From: Chenopodium formosanum
Taxonomy: Eukaryota > Streptophyta > Magnoliopsida > Caryophyllales > Amaranthaceae
Assembly: GCA_024500155.1 (NCBI GenBank)
Contig: CM044871.1
Coordinates: 31,990,728 to 32,054,727, forward strand
Direction of reading: 5' to 3'
DNA length: 64,000 nt
The position numbers were made by a program, and so were the translations under genes. Positions within the stretch are counted from its first letter, which is position 1. The number at the start of each line of letters is the position of its first letter. Positions 33,301 to 44,716 of this stretch are shown piece by piece. Under the pieces are notes generated by a model. The model worked only from the letters and a program-made list of their open reading frames with translations, ran no database searches and was not told the origin of the DNA.

Positions 33301-36300
33301 AAAGACCCAAAGAATAGTCAGAGTACAAGAATTCTGTGCTGTTGTTTGTTGGAAAACCATATCTGGTCTTAATAAATTGCCTGATTCCATTGGTTACATC
33401 TGTCTCAGATTCTGAGAGATTCTGCCTGGCAAAACTTTCAAAAATAGCAGCCTTTACTGGTGAGGGCATTGACAGAAAGCTTTGATCTACGTCCATGTGA
33501 ATCAAGGAATACTTTTTGTCATCTTCACTTATTGACAGCTCAGAATGGTTGAAGACTGATACAGCAGAGCTTGCAAACCCAATCAATTTAGTGGTACTCT
33601 TCTTATCAAATTCTCGCTGAAACACATACATCAAACTTACATATTAAGTACACACATCCAGTGAACCTACATCTTAGTATAGAATTATGTTAATTATCAC
33701 AGGTCCAGCTTGACATAACCAATAACATACCTCTGTTTATTTTTAAATGCAATGTTTCATTTTACACTACTTACACTCCTTACTTTTCTTTTTTTCTTTT
33801 TTTATTTTTGGTGTGTGTGAAGGGGGGGGGGGGGGGGGATTTATGATTTAAGGAAAAACCAGTCATGTGAGATCTTATTAGATTCATCTCAATTTATACT
33901 TGCAAAATATCAATTAATTTATAGTTTTTACTTATTGGTAATTCAAATTTATGGCGAATTGAATTATGCATTAGCAAGGGTGTAAATAGAAGTGTTGCAT
34001 CTAAAAAAAATAAAGTGTTGTTTTGTGTTGAGCCAGAAATAAGGTCAATCTGATAGTACTAGACTGTCATGAGGTTCTTCCTTACATAAAACTGGAAACT
34101 AGAAAAAGTAGTTTTCAATTTTCTGTTGTCAGTTTTCTAAATAATCATGACTTCAATAAGTCAGACTAACATTCGATTCTTTTTACTTCCTCCGGTCCCC
34201 TAAAATTGCAACATGGGTGGGGGGACAAGGATTTCAAGAAGAGGAGAGAGATAGAGAGGAACAAAGATATAGATTTATGCGATGAGGAGAGAGAAGGAAA
34301 GAAAACATGTGCAAATAGGGAAATGTTGTAATATTAGTGAAACTTCCTAAAATGGTAGTTGTTGCAATATTTGTGGAACGGAGAAAGTATGAGATATATC
34401 ATAGGACTTTTAAAAATAAAAAACCAAAGAACTAAAACCTACAGTGCTACTGAAAGGGGTCTCAATGTCAAAGTTTTAGGTAGGTGACCACAGGCTACAA
34501 TGGTTTACTTTCAGGCTGGGCCTAGTCAGTCTTCATACAGGTTCAAACTCTTCAAGTTAGTTCAATAAAATGGTGGTGTGGTTTGGACTGGACAAAAAAC
34601 ATTTTAGACTTGAATGAGACTAAATGGCAAGAGTGACAAACCATAGCAGGTGGATGTCGATCAGCTAGCTGAAAGGAAAGCAGCTCGTTGAAAAGACAGC
34701 CGTAGTAGTTTTGACTAATCAATGAAGTATTTCCTTCAAGAAGTTCAACTGTTCTTGCCAGAGCCCGAAAAATGGCGTCATCTTCTGAAATCACAAATGC
34801 TACCTCAAGATCTTTATAAACCTGGAGAAGTATTAAGTATGAGGTAATGGGTTCAAAAGAATTACTCAAACTCAAACTCAAATGACAAAACAAAATATAT
34901 ATGTGAAAATCTTATCCAATAAATTGATGTAGATAGGTTAGATTTGAAAAATAATTGGTACCCAATCTGGCATTCCATATTGAGAGTAACAAATACCTGA
35001 TTCTTCAGAAGACCACATACAATCGCAACATGTGATGGAAGAGAGTTTCCTGCAAGATACTTTAGGACCCCGTTGGAACTTGGAAGGCTTGACAGCTCAA
35101 AGTGGTCAGATATGTCTAAGAAAAGACGCGAGCCAATTTCTCTAGTAACATTCAACAGATTCTCAAAGGCTGCACTAGTAACAGCCTCAAAACTAGCAAT
35201 GCCAGTAACCACAACCTGAGGTTTCAGCTTCTTAATCAGCTCGACCATTAAGTCAGACTGACGTGGAGCCTCTATAACTGTGACCATATCTGAAGCCTCA
35301 CTACAATCTCTCTTCTGCAACGTAGAAACAACATGGTTCGGAATTAGTCACAATTTTTTCAAGGAATTTCCAATATGCTGCTAAGAACTATTAATTTATC
35401 ATTACATCAGACTGAGATACAAACAACTCAAACCAAAACATATGAGCAAACGAAACGACAGTGAAACTTGCAAATATCACTGATTAGTAAAATTTATTAA
35501 AGAAAAATTATTAATGTTTCTTGTCTAATAATAAATTGAACTCTATTCACACCGAAATGCTGGATAGGCTGATGAAGCATAGAACATCAAAGTCAAAGAT
35601 AACATCACAAACCCCACAATTACCCAAGAGAGAACACACACCCGAGGAAAGAAACCAGAGATAGCTTTATTAAGGAACTTGAAAGACATGACTCAATTTC
35701 AAAATGTTCATGAAAAAAATATTGAAGAGCCATACAATTGGTCAGATCTGGTAATTTATTACATCACTAGCTCACCCTTGTGAACATTGTGTCTCACCTC
35801 ACTCTGTTGATGACTGTCTCAATCATTCTGAAATTATATGAAGCAGCCATTGGAGAGTACAACTAGTTTGTATACTAGAAAATAAATAAAAAGCGAGCCC
35901 TTTAAATATCCTCCTCATGAGTTACGCCTCTTTCCGGCTCCCCACCACCCAAATAAAGAGGGAAAAGGAAACAAAGAACAGACCCTATCAATATACAAAA
36001 GCATTTGCAGAATAACATATCAAATGTCACCAGAAGTGTCATCAGAAATAGGCTATACCTCAATTGCCAATGATGTCATCCATTGCCTAGGAAGGTCTCT
36101 AGTCAGATGCTCATCGACAATGGCAAGGTTGGGCGAGAACAATCGTAAAGCATTCTCAATTGCTGCAGTCCTTGAAGGAAACACAACTACGTTCTGAGAA
36201 TTTAGAGGAAAGAACACAATTAGCATCGACAATCGAAATTCCAATCCACAAGAAGACAAGAAAGCTCAAGGTAACTCCTGACTTCAACAATAATAGGAGG

Positions 36301-39300
36301 ATAATGTATGCACAACTGAAGCTATTATCTTAATTTAGCTACCAGCAATATGATGCAACAAACATTATAAAATTCTTTTGATCAGAAATCCCATTCTAGA
36401 AAGACACAAGTCAATACGTTATTAGGTACATCAAACATTTCCTATGGATTTACAGGAAAACAAAGAGGTACAATATAAACAGATGCCCCAAGTCCATCCA
36501 CTATTACCTTGGAAGTAAGTGGAACATGATGGTATGTTTTGATAAACCCTGCTACAAGGTCTCGAAATCGTTTACTGCCTGCTGGTGACTCAAAAGGAAG
36601 GTAGGAATGTTCTTTAAGAACACTTGCAAGATATGACAGGAATGGAATCTTCTCATCAGCCACAGCATCATCGTCAAAGGATAAATCCAAAGAATTATTG
36701 ATTTCTTTAAAGCCGTCTCTCAAAAAATCAAAAATCGTTTTAACCTGTCCCACAAAATTGCATGTGTCATACTTGCATATTTCATCATCTTGCATGAAAA
36801 ACAAGGGAGAAAGAGCTTCACCTGATTAGGTTGACGAAGTTGACAGCTGTAAACAGAAATAGAATGAGAGATACAACCACCGGCCTTCCCATATGCCCAA
36901 GCTGTTCGAGCACAAAGAGGTCGATCTCCTGTACGTCCCATGAAGAATTCAAAACGGTGTGGGCTGTTTTTTTCAATCTCAACTAACGCTGAAATATCTG
37001 TGTCAGCAGCCTGTAACGCAACAGTTCGTCAAATCCACGGTTCAAGAAATTAAAATAAAATTTACAATGATTCAGTTTAACTAGCCTGAATAACTTTTGT
37101 TTGCCAGATCTTATTAACACGGAAGCCACGCCGTTCAAATAAACGTCTGCAAACAGCTTGTCCTGGACGGCCTCCCATATTAAAGATCATAATCCCAGTG
37201 GGTTTAATGACTGAAATTCCCTCTTCAACTGCCCTAGCAATCAAACCTAAGCCAAATTGATCTTCAACAAAACCCTACAATCAGAAATCAGAACAGAGAA
37301 AAAAAGAGAGAAAATTAAGTCAACATACCATCTGAAGAATCATTTTCCAAGTATTCAAAGGAAATACACTATCAGAAATCTGTTGAAAAATGTTGCTAGT
37401 AAAAGGAAAAAAATGGAAAAACAAATGAAGATTTGAAAATGTCACCTAGAAACCAACTATATATTTGACAACCAACTATATATTTGACATCATCACCATG
37501 GATTATAACTAGATAATTCTACAAAAATATGCAACCCTGAAGATCACTTTCATTTTGATTTAGTTGAATCAAACCTTTAGTCTAAACCTAGATCCTGTTG
37601 CCCCAGTGTACAATCATTTCAAAACAAAGAATGCAGCAAATTGGGTAATGATACAGACTTTGGCCCTGTTTGGTAATTAGCCGGAAGCTGGTTATAATAG
37701 CTGGTTTGACTAGCTGGTTATAGTAGCTGGATTGACTAGCTGGTTATGATTAGCTGATTGTATAAAAATGTTTGGTAAATAGATGTTAATTGTTAGCTGT
37801 TTTAGTGTATTTAAGAAACAAAAAGCTAATTGTACAATAAGCTAATTTTAAAAAGCTCTTATAATGAGCTTTTTCTAAAAGAACTTTTTGAGCCTGTATA
37901 CCAAACACCCGAATTAGCTTTTTTAAATGGTCAAACATCTAATTGGACAAAATAAGCTAAAAGCTCTTTAAAAAGCTTTTTACCAAACACACCCTTTATC
38001 AATGGAGGAAAATGTATACATAGGGGAGGTTTTTTTTTTAATTATTTTTTAAAATTTTTTATTTTAATACTTGACATAAGTTCTGATTTTGTTACACAAA
38101 TCATTATGGGACTAAGGCTTTGTTGTAGTTGTTATTGAGGGAAAGTATCTCAAAAAAATAAGTAGCAAGTGTATATTTAAAGCTGTGAGAAAGATTTTGG
38201 AAAAGTGAAAATTTCTTTCAAAATTCTGTCAACCAAAATGGAGAAACTGTAACTTCACACAAAAATTTCTCTCCAGTTACAACTTTGTAAACCATCCATT
38301 CATATATTACCACTACAATTCACTATCACTTAAGTATTAGCATTTAGCACATCACCACAGAGGGCCGATTCATTAATAATCAATGTGGATAACATATGTA
38401 TATTCTTTGACTGAGGAACCAGTAAATATAATGATATCCCATGCAGGTTGACAAGAGAAGAAGAATGTGCCCAGAATGTCCTGATTCCATAATTGAGTGT
38501 GCTGCAGCACTTTGTTTGACTAACTTGTCTAGTTTCTTTAGCACAAGCATGCATTAGAAAGTAAACCTACACAGCTTAAACCCCTAGGATGACATGGCAA
38601 TATAATGATCAAAGTTTTTTAACCTGCAGTGCACAATAGTTGCTGAGCGAGTAGAGGAACTCTTCACTTGCATTCTCTGTGATCATCTTAGTCATTGCAT
38701 CTGGATTAGGATTAAGGATCTGCAGGCCGATACCATCATTGAATCAAAATTAAATCATGAAAACCAGAACCATATAATGTAAAAATTGAGACACATTGAT
38801 TTATTAGGAATTCAAGGCCAAAAAAATCAAATTTTAATGCTACTTTACCTGTGGTATGCAGCCAACAATCCTTTCAAGCATTATGTTATGGTCCTTACAA
38901 TAAGCTAGAAGGTCAGATTCATGAAATTCTACTCTATCCAATAGAGTCTTCTTCTCTCCATCATATATAGGTTTACCATTCTCATCCAAAGCATTTAAGT
39001 ATAGGTTAATCCATGAAACCTTTACAGCTCTGGGATTTATATCAAGGCCATACACCTGTTAGCAATTGACTTAAGAACTCAGTTCAACTTATACAGATTA
39101 AAGTTAATGTGAATAATTTTTCCATTAATATATCAAAGCCATAAAATTGCTGAAATTCCAGAATTTTTTACATGAAGAAAACAATTTGCGTTCATTGGTA
39201 AAGATAAATTAATAAATGATGCTAGGAAAGTGTATTGAACCTTTGAAGGAGACCACTTTTCAGCAATAGCAATAGTTATCCATCCATTCCCACAGCCAAG

Positions 39301-41294
39301 CTCAGCAACTACCTTGTCCTTATAGATGGATTCTGGATGCCTATTCAACCCTTCATAAAACGTGAAAGACCAATCTTCTGGCATAAATATGCTAGGAATT
39401 ACCAGCATTGTCAACTTTTTTCTTTGCGGGAAGCCTGAAAATCCCCCATAAGTGGCTTAGTCAACAAAACAATGTTGAAGATCAAATACACAAAATGATG
39501 AATAATACAGTAGTAATTGTCAGATGAATACATGACAGATATATATATTATTGGTTCACAGGAATAGACAGAAAACCTGAGATAGGAAGGAAATTATAAA
39601 GGAAGAAAAAAAAAATACAAGAGAACCTTAGGGTTTGTTTGTTTGTTTCAACTTATTTTATCTTATTTAAGAAATATAAGTTAAGACAAATAAGTTAGAC
39701 ATAATAAGTTCAGACAAAATAATTTTTTTTCAGAAATAAGTTAGACATAATAAGTTCAGACAAATAAGTTAGACATAAATACTTCAGACACGATTTCAGG
39801 TTCAGACAAATTAAATATAACGAAGTTGATACAAAATAATATAAGTTCAAAACTAAAACAATATAATATAAGTTCACAGATAATTCAGATTAAATAACAT
39901 TTCAGTCAAATGAACCAAACATAGCCTTAGGGTCTGTTCTCATAGCCTGAACTCAGCTGAAATGAACTGAACAGAGCTAAACAGAACAGAATTGAACTAA
40001 AATGAATATTTTATAAGAGAAGGAAATTAGGAGTTGAGCTGAAATGAGCTGAACTTAAACGTATGAGAACATGCCCTAAGTACGGTGTATTAGTTAGCTA
40101 GAATCGCTTCTCTTTGACATCAATGGAGCATTATATCTAGGCTTTTCATTTCACACATCAGAAGTTCCAATTTGTCATGTCCCAATAGCACTCTATTTTA
40201 GTTCTTTATCTTAATTATAAGTATACATAGACACATAGTACGAAGTTCAAACATCAATGTCAGATTTATTCCTGTTATCAATGGGCAGTATGTACAACAA
40301 TATTAGTCCATCTCTATGGCCTTTGGCATTCTTAGAGGCTTAATTTATGAGTTTATGACCTTACTTTTCGGTCATCACACTCAGAAAAATAATATTTAGA
40401 AACCTCAATTATATTACAAAAATTATAGGAATCATTTACAAGAAAGAAATAAAAATATAACTTCAAAAAAAGTTCTCACACCTCAGACACAAAACACTTA
40501 AGCTTTTCAAGAAGAATATTTTGAAAAGCTATATGCAAATAATACTTTAGCGTAATTAATCCGCAAATGGTATGACATCATCCTCCATTGTAAGTTTGTA
40601 CCTTTGTAAGAAATAAAGCGATACAGAATTCAACTTTTTATGATTACACTAACAAAAGTATACTCTATACTCCGTACATTATAGTATATTATACATGAAA
40701 ATATACATAATCTAAAATGTGTATTTTTTTTATTTCAGTAAAATCTAAGTGTCATTTCTCACTTCTATTTCGCAAAATTGATCCGAATTCGTCCGCACAT
40801 TCATCCATCCGTTTGTTCATTCAATCAATTTATTTAAAATATTTACCTGAATCAGCATCAAATCGTTCTGAATTTCATTCATAATAATAATTCGATCTAT
40901 GTAAAACATTTTGCAAATTTCCATAACATATTCACTGTGAATTTAATCAATCTATCCAAATAACTGAATATAATTCCTAAACATTTTAAAATTCATATAG
41001 TTCCCAGCACAAAATCAACAAAACTCACAAAAAAATCAAAAATTAAAAATAAAAATAAAAAGAACCTGAAGAATGCTCCAATTGAATGTCATTGATTTTG
41101 AAATGATAAGTAGCGAAGAAATCATCAGAAGAAACAGCAGCAGAATCAAAATGCTTCTGAAGCTTAGACATAAAAATTCTAGCATCAACTCTAGTTTTAG
41201 GATTCTCAAGCTTTTCAAGCACTGATCGAAGAGCACTGTAAGCTGCATCACCAGATTGTCTGCATTTGTTCAAGAACTCCTCAACAGTTTCCAT
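30328..41294 (-). CDS. MMT: Methionine S-methyltransferase, 12 exons, 1079 aa, open throughout
   Basis: Makes S-methylmethionine from methionine and S-adenosylmethionine in the cytosol; the product serves sulfur transport and methyl storage. Exons: 41294-41066, 39434-39241, 39055-38849, 38719-38624, 37274-37086, 37010-36822, 36744-36508, 36193-36059, 35314-34997, 34821-34642, 33616-32645, 30621-30328. They join into 1080 codons including the stop, with no break. The N-terminal domain is a class I methyltransferase with the SAM-binding motif VVAELGCGNGW (about 118-128). The C-terminal half is aminotransferase-like, with NPTG at 837-840. Where such enzymes have the cofactor Lys, this protein has Leu 908 (SLSLEM). 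Length fits the family (about 1,090). Intron 5 (37085-37011) starts with GC instead of GT. Introns 1, 4, 10 and 11 hold transposon insertions. Confidence 0.95.
31518..32044 (+). mobile_element. Solo copia-type LTR in intron 11 of MMT
   Basis: TGTTAGAATCC to CCGTGACA (527 bp), flanked on both sides by the perfect 5-bp repeat ATTAG (31513-31517 and 32045-32049). It includes an AATATAAAG TATA-like box near 31677. It lies antisense to the MMT transcript. The 99-codon open frame at 31750-32049 belongs to it and is not a gene. Confidence 0.8.
32388..32478. mobile_element. Stowaway-like MITE in intron 11 of MMT (91 bp)
   Basis: Ends CTACCCCTGTTTCATATTAT and its near-perfect reverse complement, flanked by TA on both sides. 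This is the form of Tc1/mariner-type Stowaway MITEs. The two arms could pair over about 30 bases. Confidence 0.85.
33822..33838 (+). repeat. G17 homopolymer in intron 10 of MMT
   Basis: A run of 17 G on the + strand, C in the transcript. Such runs are prone to length error in sequencing and assembly. It lies in the intron and does not touch coding sequence. Confidence 0.9.
34186..34387. mobile_element. Stowaway-like MITE in intron 10 of MMT (202 bp)
   Basis: Starts CTTCCTCCGGTCCCCTAAAA and ends with a diverged inverse copy (GTGGAACGGAGAAAG), flanked by TA. The terminal CTTCCTCCG fits the Stowaway consensus. Confidence 0.7.
37672..37994. mobile_element. hAT-like MITE in intron 4 of MMT
   Basis: Starts GGCCCTGTTTGGTAA and ends TTACCAAACACACCC, imperfect inverted repeats of a style common to plant hAT MITEs. 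Inside are repeats of TAGCTGGTT and its inverse-like AAAAAGCT segments. The target duplication was not resolved. Confidence 0.65.
39628..39926. mobile_element. MITE-like element in intron 1 of MMT, first of two adjacent
   Basis: Begins near TTAGGGTTTGTTTGTTTG and ends TGAACCAAACATAGCC, with imperfect inverted ends and internal AAATAAGTTAGACATAATAAG repeats. The style is that of hAT-type MITEs. Boundaries are approximate because the next MITE abuts it. Confidence 0.5.
39927..40079. mobile_element. 153-bp MITE in intron 1 of MMT, second of two adjacent
   Basis: Terminal inverted repeats TTAGGGTCTGTTCTCATA and, on the other end, TATGAGAACATGCCCTAA, matching at 16 of 18 positions. Internal repeats of CTGAACTGAAATGA-like words. 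The superfamily is uncertain. Confidence 0.75.
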
Positions 41295-41585
41295 GGCTTT
41301 CTCTCTCTAAAATTTGTTGAGGTTTTCTCTCTCTTCTGAATTTGTGAATTGTGATTACGCTTTTCCAGAATAACAGCACCTACCACCGCTTACTGTAACA
41401 CTTCCAATGAAATGAAAGGGTACAGTGGAAAAAGTAAAAGCAGATATTTGTTTGTTTATAGTATTTTCGGATTTTGAGATACGGCCCGAATGTTTGTTTG
41501 GTTTTTTTTATTGTGCTATTATTGGGTCAATATTTATACTAGTATTATATATTTTTATATATATGGTGTTTTGCATTCAAAAAAA

Positions 41586-41587
<2 letters not shown>

Positions 41588-41658
<71 letters not shown>
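41588..41658. repeat. (TA)n microsatellite upstream of MMT
   Basis: About 35 TA units starting less than 300 bases upstream of the MMT start codon. A second (TA)n run lies at 42379-42405 on the other side of the adjacent MITE, so the MITE probably landed in a TA tract. The YIYIYI open frames here are translations of the repeat. Confidence 0.9.
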
Positions 41659-41661
<3 letters not shown>

Positions 41662-42378
41662 GGAGGCTCTCATGAGAATTTTTCTTATGTGAGAATTTTT
41701 CTTATGTGAGAACACGTTCTAAATTTTTACTTGTATGTTCTAAATTTTAAATCTGATGTTCTAAACTTTTCCTTAGGTGTTCTAAATTAAATTAAATGTT
41801 CTAATTTAGTATTCACATGTTCTAAACCATAAATTAGTTAAGTTTAATATCATAAATTTTAAATAACTTGTTCCAAAATTTTAACTTATATGTTCTAAAT
41901 TTTAAAATGTGTGTTCTAAGATTTTTAATTATATGTTCAAAATTTTAAAATGTGTGTTCTAAGATTTTTAATTATATGTTCCAGATTTTAAAGCTTATGT
42001 TCTAAATTTTTACTCGTATGTTCTAAATTTTTTACTCACACTTTCTATATTCTACATTTGTTTGTTCTAAATTTTTATTCACATGTTCATAATCTTAAAT
42101 CAAATGTTCTAAATTGTACTCATATGTTTAAAATTTCATAAAGCAGATTTTATAAATTTTTAATCACTTGTTCTAATTCTTAAATCAAATGTTCTAAACA
42201 TATTACTCACTTTGATGTTCTAAATTATTACTCGGACGTTCTAAATTTTAATTTCAGACGCATAATCTAAATTTTTACTCGTATGTTCTAAACTTTTACT
42301 CATATGTTCTAAATTTAAAATCAGTTCTCATATAAGTATGAATTCTCACATATGAACCTATTCTCACCGGATCCCTCC
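41659..42378. mobile_element. MITE built of GTTCTAAAT repeats, in a TA tract
   Basis: Starts GGGGGAGGCTCTCATGAGAA and ends TTCTCACCGGATCCCTCC. The ends are partly inverted copies and are flanked by TA repeats. The interior is about 19 copies of GTTCTAA, mostly in a 15 to 30-base unit such as ATGTTCTAAATTTTTACTC. There is no coding capacity. The superfamily is not resolved. Confidence 0.65.
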
Positions 42379-42521
42379 TATATATATATATATATATATA
42401 TATATTGAATTATTTCTAAATATTGGCCAATTGGACTTATAGGTGACCACATGATTCAAGACTCCACATTTGAGAATTCTAAGGTGATCAAATAGTTTTT
42501 TTTATCACCTTAAGATATATG

Positions 42522-43593
42522 TAGACCTGGCAAATGGGTCATTCGGGTCGGGTATGGGTCGGATTATTTCGGGTCGGGTCAAGTTTGGGTCAAAAGGTTA
42601 TCGGGTCAAGTTCGGGTCGGGTCAGGTCATTTCGGGTTGAATTCGGGTCGATTAATAATCGGGTCGGGTCGGGTATGGGGTCAACACTTCGGGTCAAGTT
42701 TGGGTCGGGTTAGTTTGGGTCGGGTCAATTTTCGGGTCGGGTCAGTTTGGGTCGAGTCAATTTTCAGGTCCAATTTTCGGGTCAACTTCAAGTCGAGTCA
42801 TATTCGGGTGGTTCATTGGGTTAAATTCAACTCTGTATATATTTTTATTTTTTTATTTTTTTTTTTTGACGAAAAACTCACTATATTTATTAAGGCTATT
42901 CTTTTCATGGATTATAGTAATTGTTTGACTTTTATTAACCCTTTTTTTTTTTTTTTTTTTTTTTTTGTGTGTGTTTAGACTGAGAATCCCTTTTAGGATC
43001 CCCTGAAACTAAGAGGGATGCTCTAACTAATTGAGTTATACCTTACTCTCTTATTGATCTTAGTTTTAATACGTACTCTTATTATCATTGTCATTGTTGT
43101 AATAATTTCTTTGAATTATTCTTATACTCCCTCTGTCCCAAATTACTCTTAACGATTTGACATTTTGCACTATTCACACCTCTCACTTTGACCATCTTTT
43201 TAGCTATTATATGAAAGTCAATGTAGTCATGTAAGATGTTGTTGGGTCTATTTTAATGTATAATTTCCTAATATAAACTTTTTATAACTTATATAATTTT
43301 TTACTAAAAGAAGTTAAAGGTCAGGTCATTTTCGAGTCGGGTCAACTTCTGGTCTCGGGTCAACTTTGAGTCAGATCGTTTCGGGTTCCGGGCCAACTTC
43401 GGGTCGAGTCATCTCGGGTCGGGTCGTTTCGGGTTGGGTCATTTCGGGTCAAGGTCGGGTCAGTTCCACTTCGGGTCGGGTATGGATCAAGTCGAGTTAA
43501 TTCGGATTTTGGGTCAATTTCGGGTCACTGGTTTCGGGTCGATTTTGGGTCATGGGTTGGGTCATCGGGTCTGGATCAGGATTGTCAAGTCTA
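42522..43593. mobile_element. hAT-like non-autonomous element made of CGGGT repeats (1072 bp)
   Basis: Starts TAGACCTGGCAAA and ends TTGTCAAGTCTA, imperfect inverted repeats. It is flanked by the perfect 8-bp duplication GATATATG (42514-42521 and 43594-43601), the length made by hAT transposases. Both arms are made of CGGGTCGGGTCA-type repeats (42540-42800 and 43315-43580). The centre is AT-rich with a T24 tract and a Stowaway-like CTCCCTCTGTCCCAAATTA end near 43131. It has no coding capacity; the 113-codon frame at 42637-42978 reads through repeats. Confidence 0.8.
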
Positions 43594-43601
43594 GATATAT
43601 G

Positions 43602-44098
43602 ACATGACTTAATATAAGCCACACATTTAAAAAAGTGGGTTTATCCTTTTTTTTTCCAAAAATCATTTAAATCATTTTAGAAAATTTAAAAATTAATTTT
43701 TCCAATTTAGAAAAATCAGAAAATAGATTGGTTAAAAATTGTTAAATATTAAGTAAGTAAATTAAGGTGAGTAATAATAATTATTCTCTCTCTTAGAGTT
43801 TGATTAACATCAATTTTCTCTCCTCTGAATCTGTCTTCACGATCACCGGAATCTTGTATCGAGCTACTAACTGCTTCCTGGAATCGGTCGTGCTGAACAT
43901 CACCATAGCCTTTATAAACGGAGATCATGGAGTACGTACTCATGGAGTCACCGACGGATTTCTAGAATATCTCTTTTTAGGGTTTGTTCTACCCCTCTCT
44001 CTCATGTCGATCACCGGGGTCCGTTATCTGGAAACGGCAGACATAAACGTCGTATTATTGCAGAACATCATCATAGCCTTTATAAACTAAGTGATTGG
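43602..44098. other. Unassigned sequence between the hAT-like element and element G
   Basis: No gene recognised. A 96-codon frame at 43800-44090 (+) has no similarity I know. A 25-base segment, GAACATCACCATAGCCTTTA plus five bases, recurs with one change 168 bases later (43895-43919 and 44063-44087), so this may be part of an unrecognised repeat. Confidence 0.4.
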
Positions 44099-44716
44099 TG
44101 TTTAGGGTAAAAATACCCTAGACACGTGGACCAATGAGAGGAGGCCAAGTGTCGAGTTCAGGATGGCCCACGTGGCTTAATATCCTCTTGACACATGGCC
44201 TTCTTTGATACATCTCTGAAATGGCGGCCTTCAAGGGCCCAAATCCCAAGAAGCGCCGTAAAACGGCGCAGCCCACTAAAATCTAGGTCAAGTGACCTAG
44301 ATGGGGGCACATTCTCCAATGACCCTATAAATAGGGAGATATTTCCCCATTTTGGGGACACATTCAATCATTTATACACCTACATTCTCTCACATCAGAG
44401 AAAGACCTGAGCTTGGAATCCAAGCAGATCCCCACCTAAATTTTCGCATTCTTTACTCTCTTTCAAGTTACTAACTTGATCGTTGGAGGCGGAGCTCCAA
44501 CCACCCAGAGCCTCCGTTGTTTTGCAGGTACAACTCAGCCGGATCAGACTTCGTGACGTAACTCTCCCGAGGGACAAAAACACCCAAAACATTTGGCGCC
44601 GTCTGTGGGGAGAGTACCTCGAAGATGGTTCAAGAGTCTGTACCACCTCCTAACCGTCTGGACGATGACCCGGAAGTTTTCACAGACCAAGAGGATGAAG
44701 ATCCTCAGGTCGAAAC
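44099..44716 (+). mobile_element. Ty3/gypsy retrotransposon G, 5' end only
   Basis: A 5' LTR (44099-44591, TGTTTAGGG to CCCAAAACA) with TATAAATA at 44326-44333, then two bases, then the primer site TGGCGCCGTCTGTGGGGA (44594-44611), then the first 31 codons of gag from 44625. The arrangement is the same as in element D. At 44717 the LTR of element F begins, so G is split by F and its remainder lies outside the window. Confidence 0.8.
44625..44716 (+). pseudogene. gag: gag of element G, N-terminal fragment
   Basis: About 31 codons from an ATG 13 bases after the primer site. The product is acidic, like the gag start of element D. It is cut off by the insertion of F. Confidence 0.55.

Noticed and set aside
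41425..41709. Open frames of Ile-Tyr repeats upstream of MMT
   Set aside because: They translate the (TA)n microsatellite.
44594..44611. Primer site taken as proof that G and D are one family
   Set aside because: The LTR interiors differ and the gag starts are different, so they share lineage traits but are separate families.
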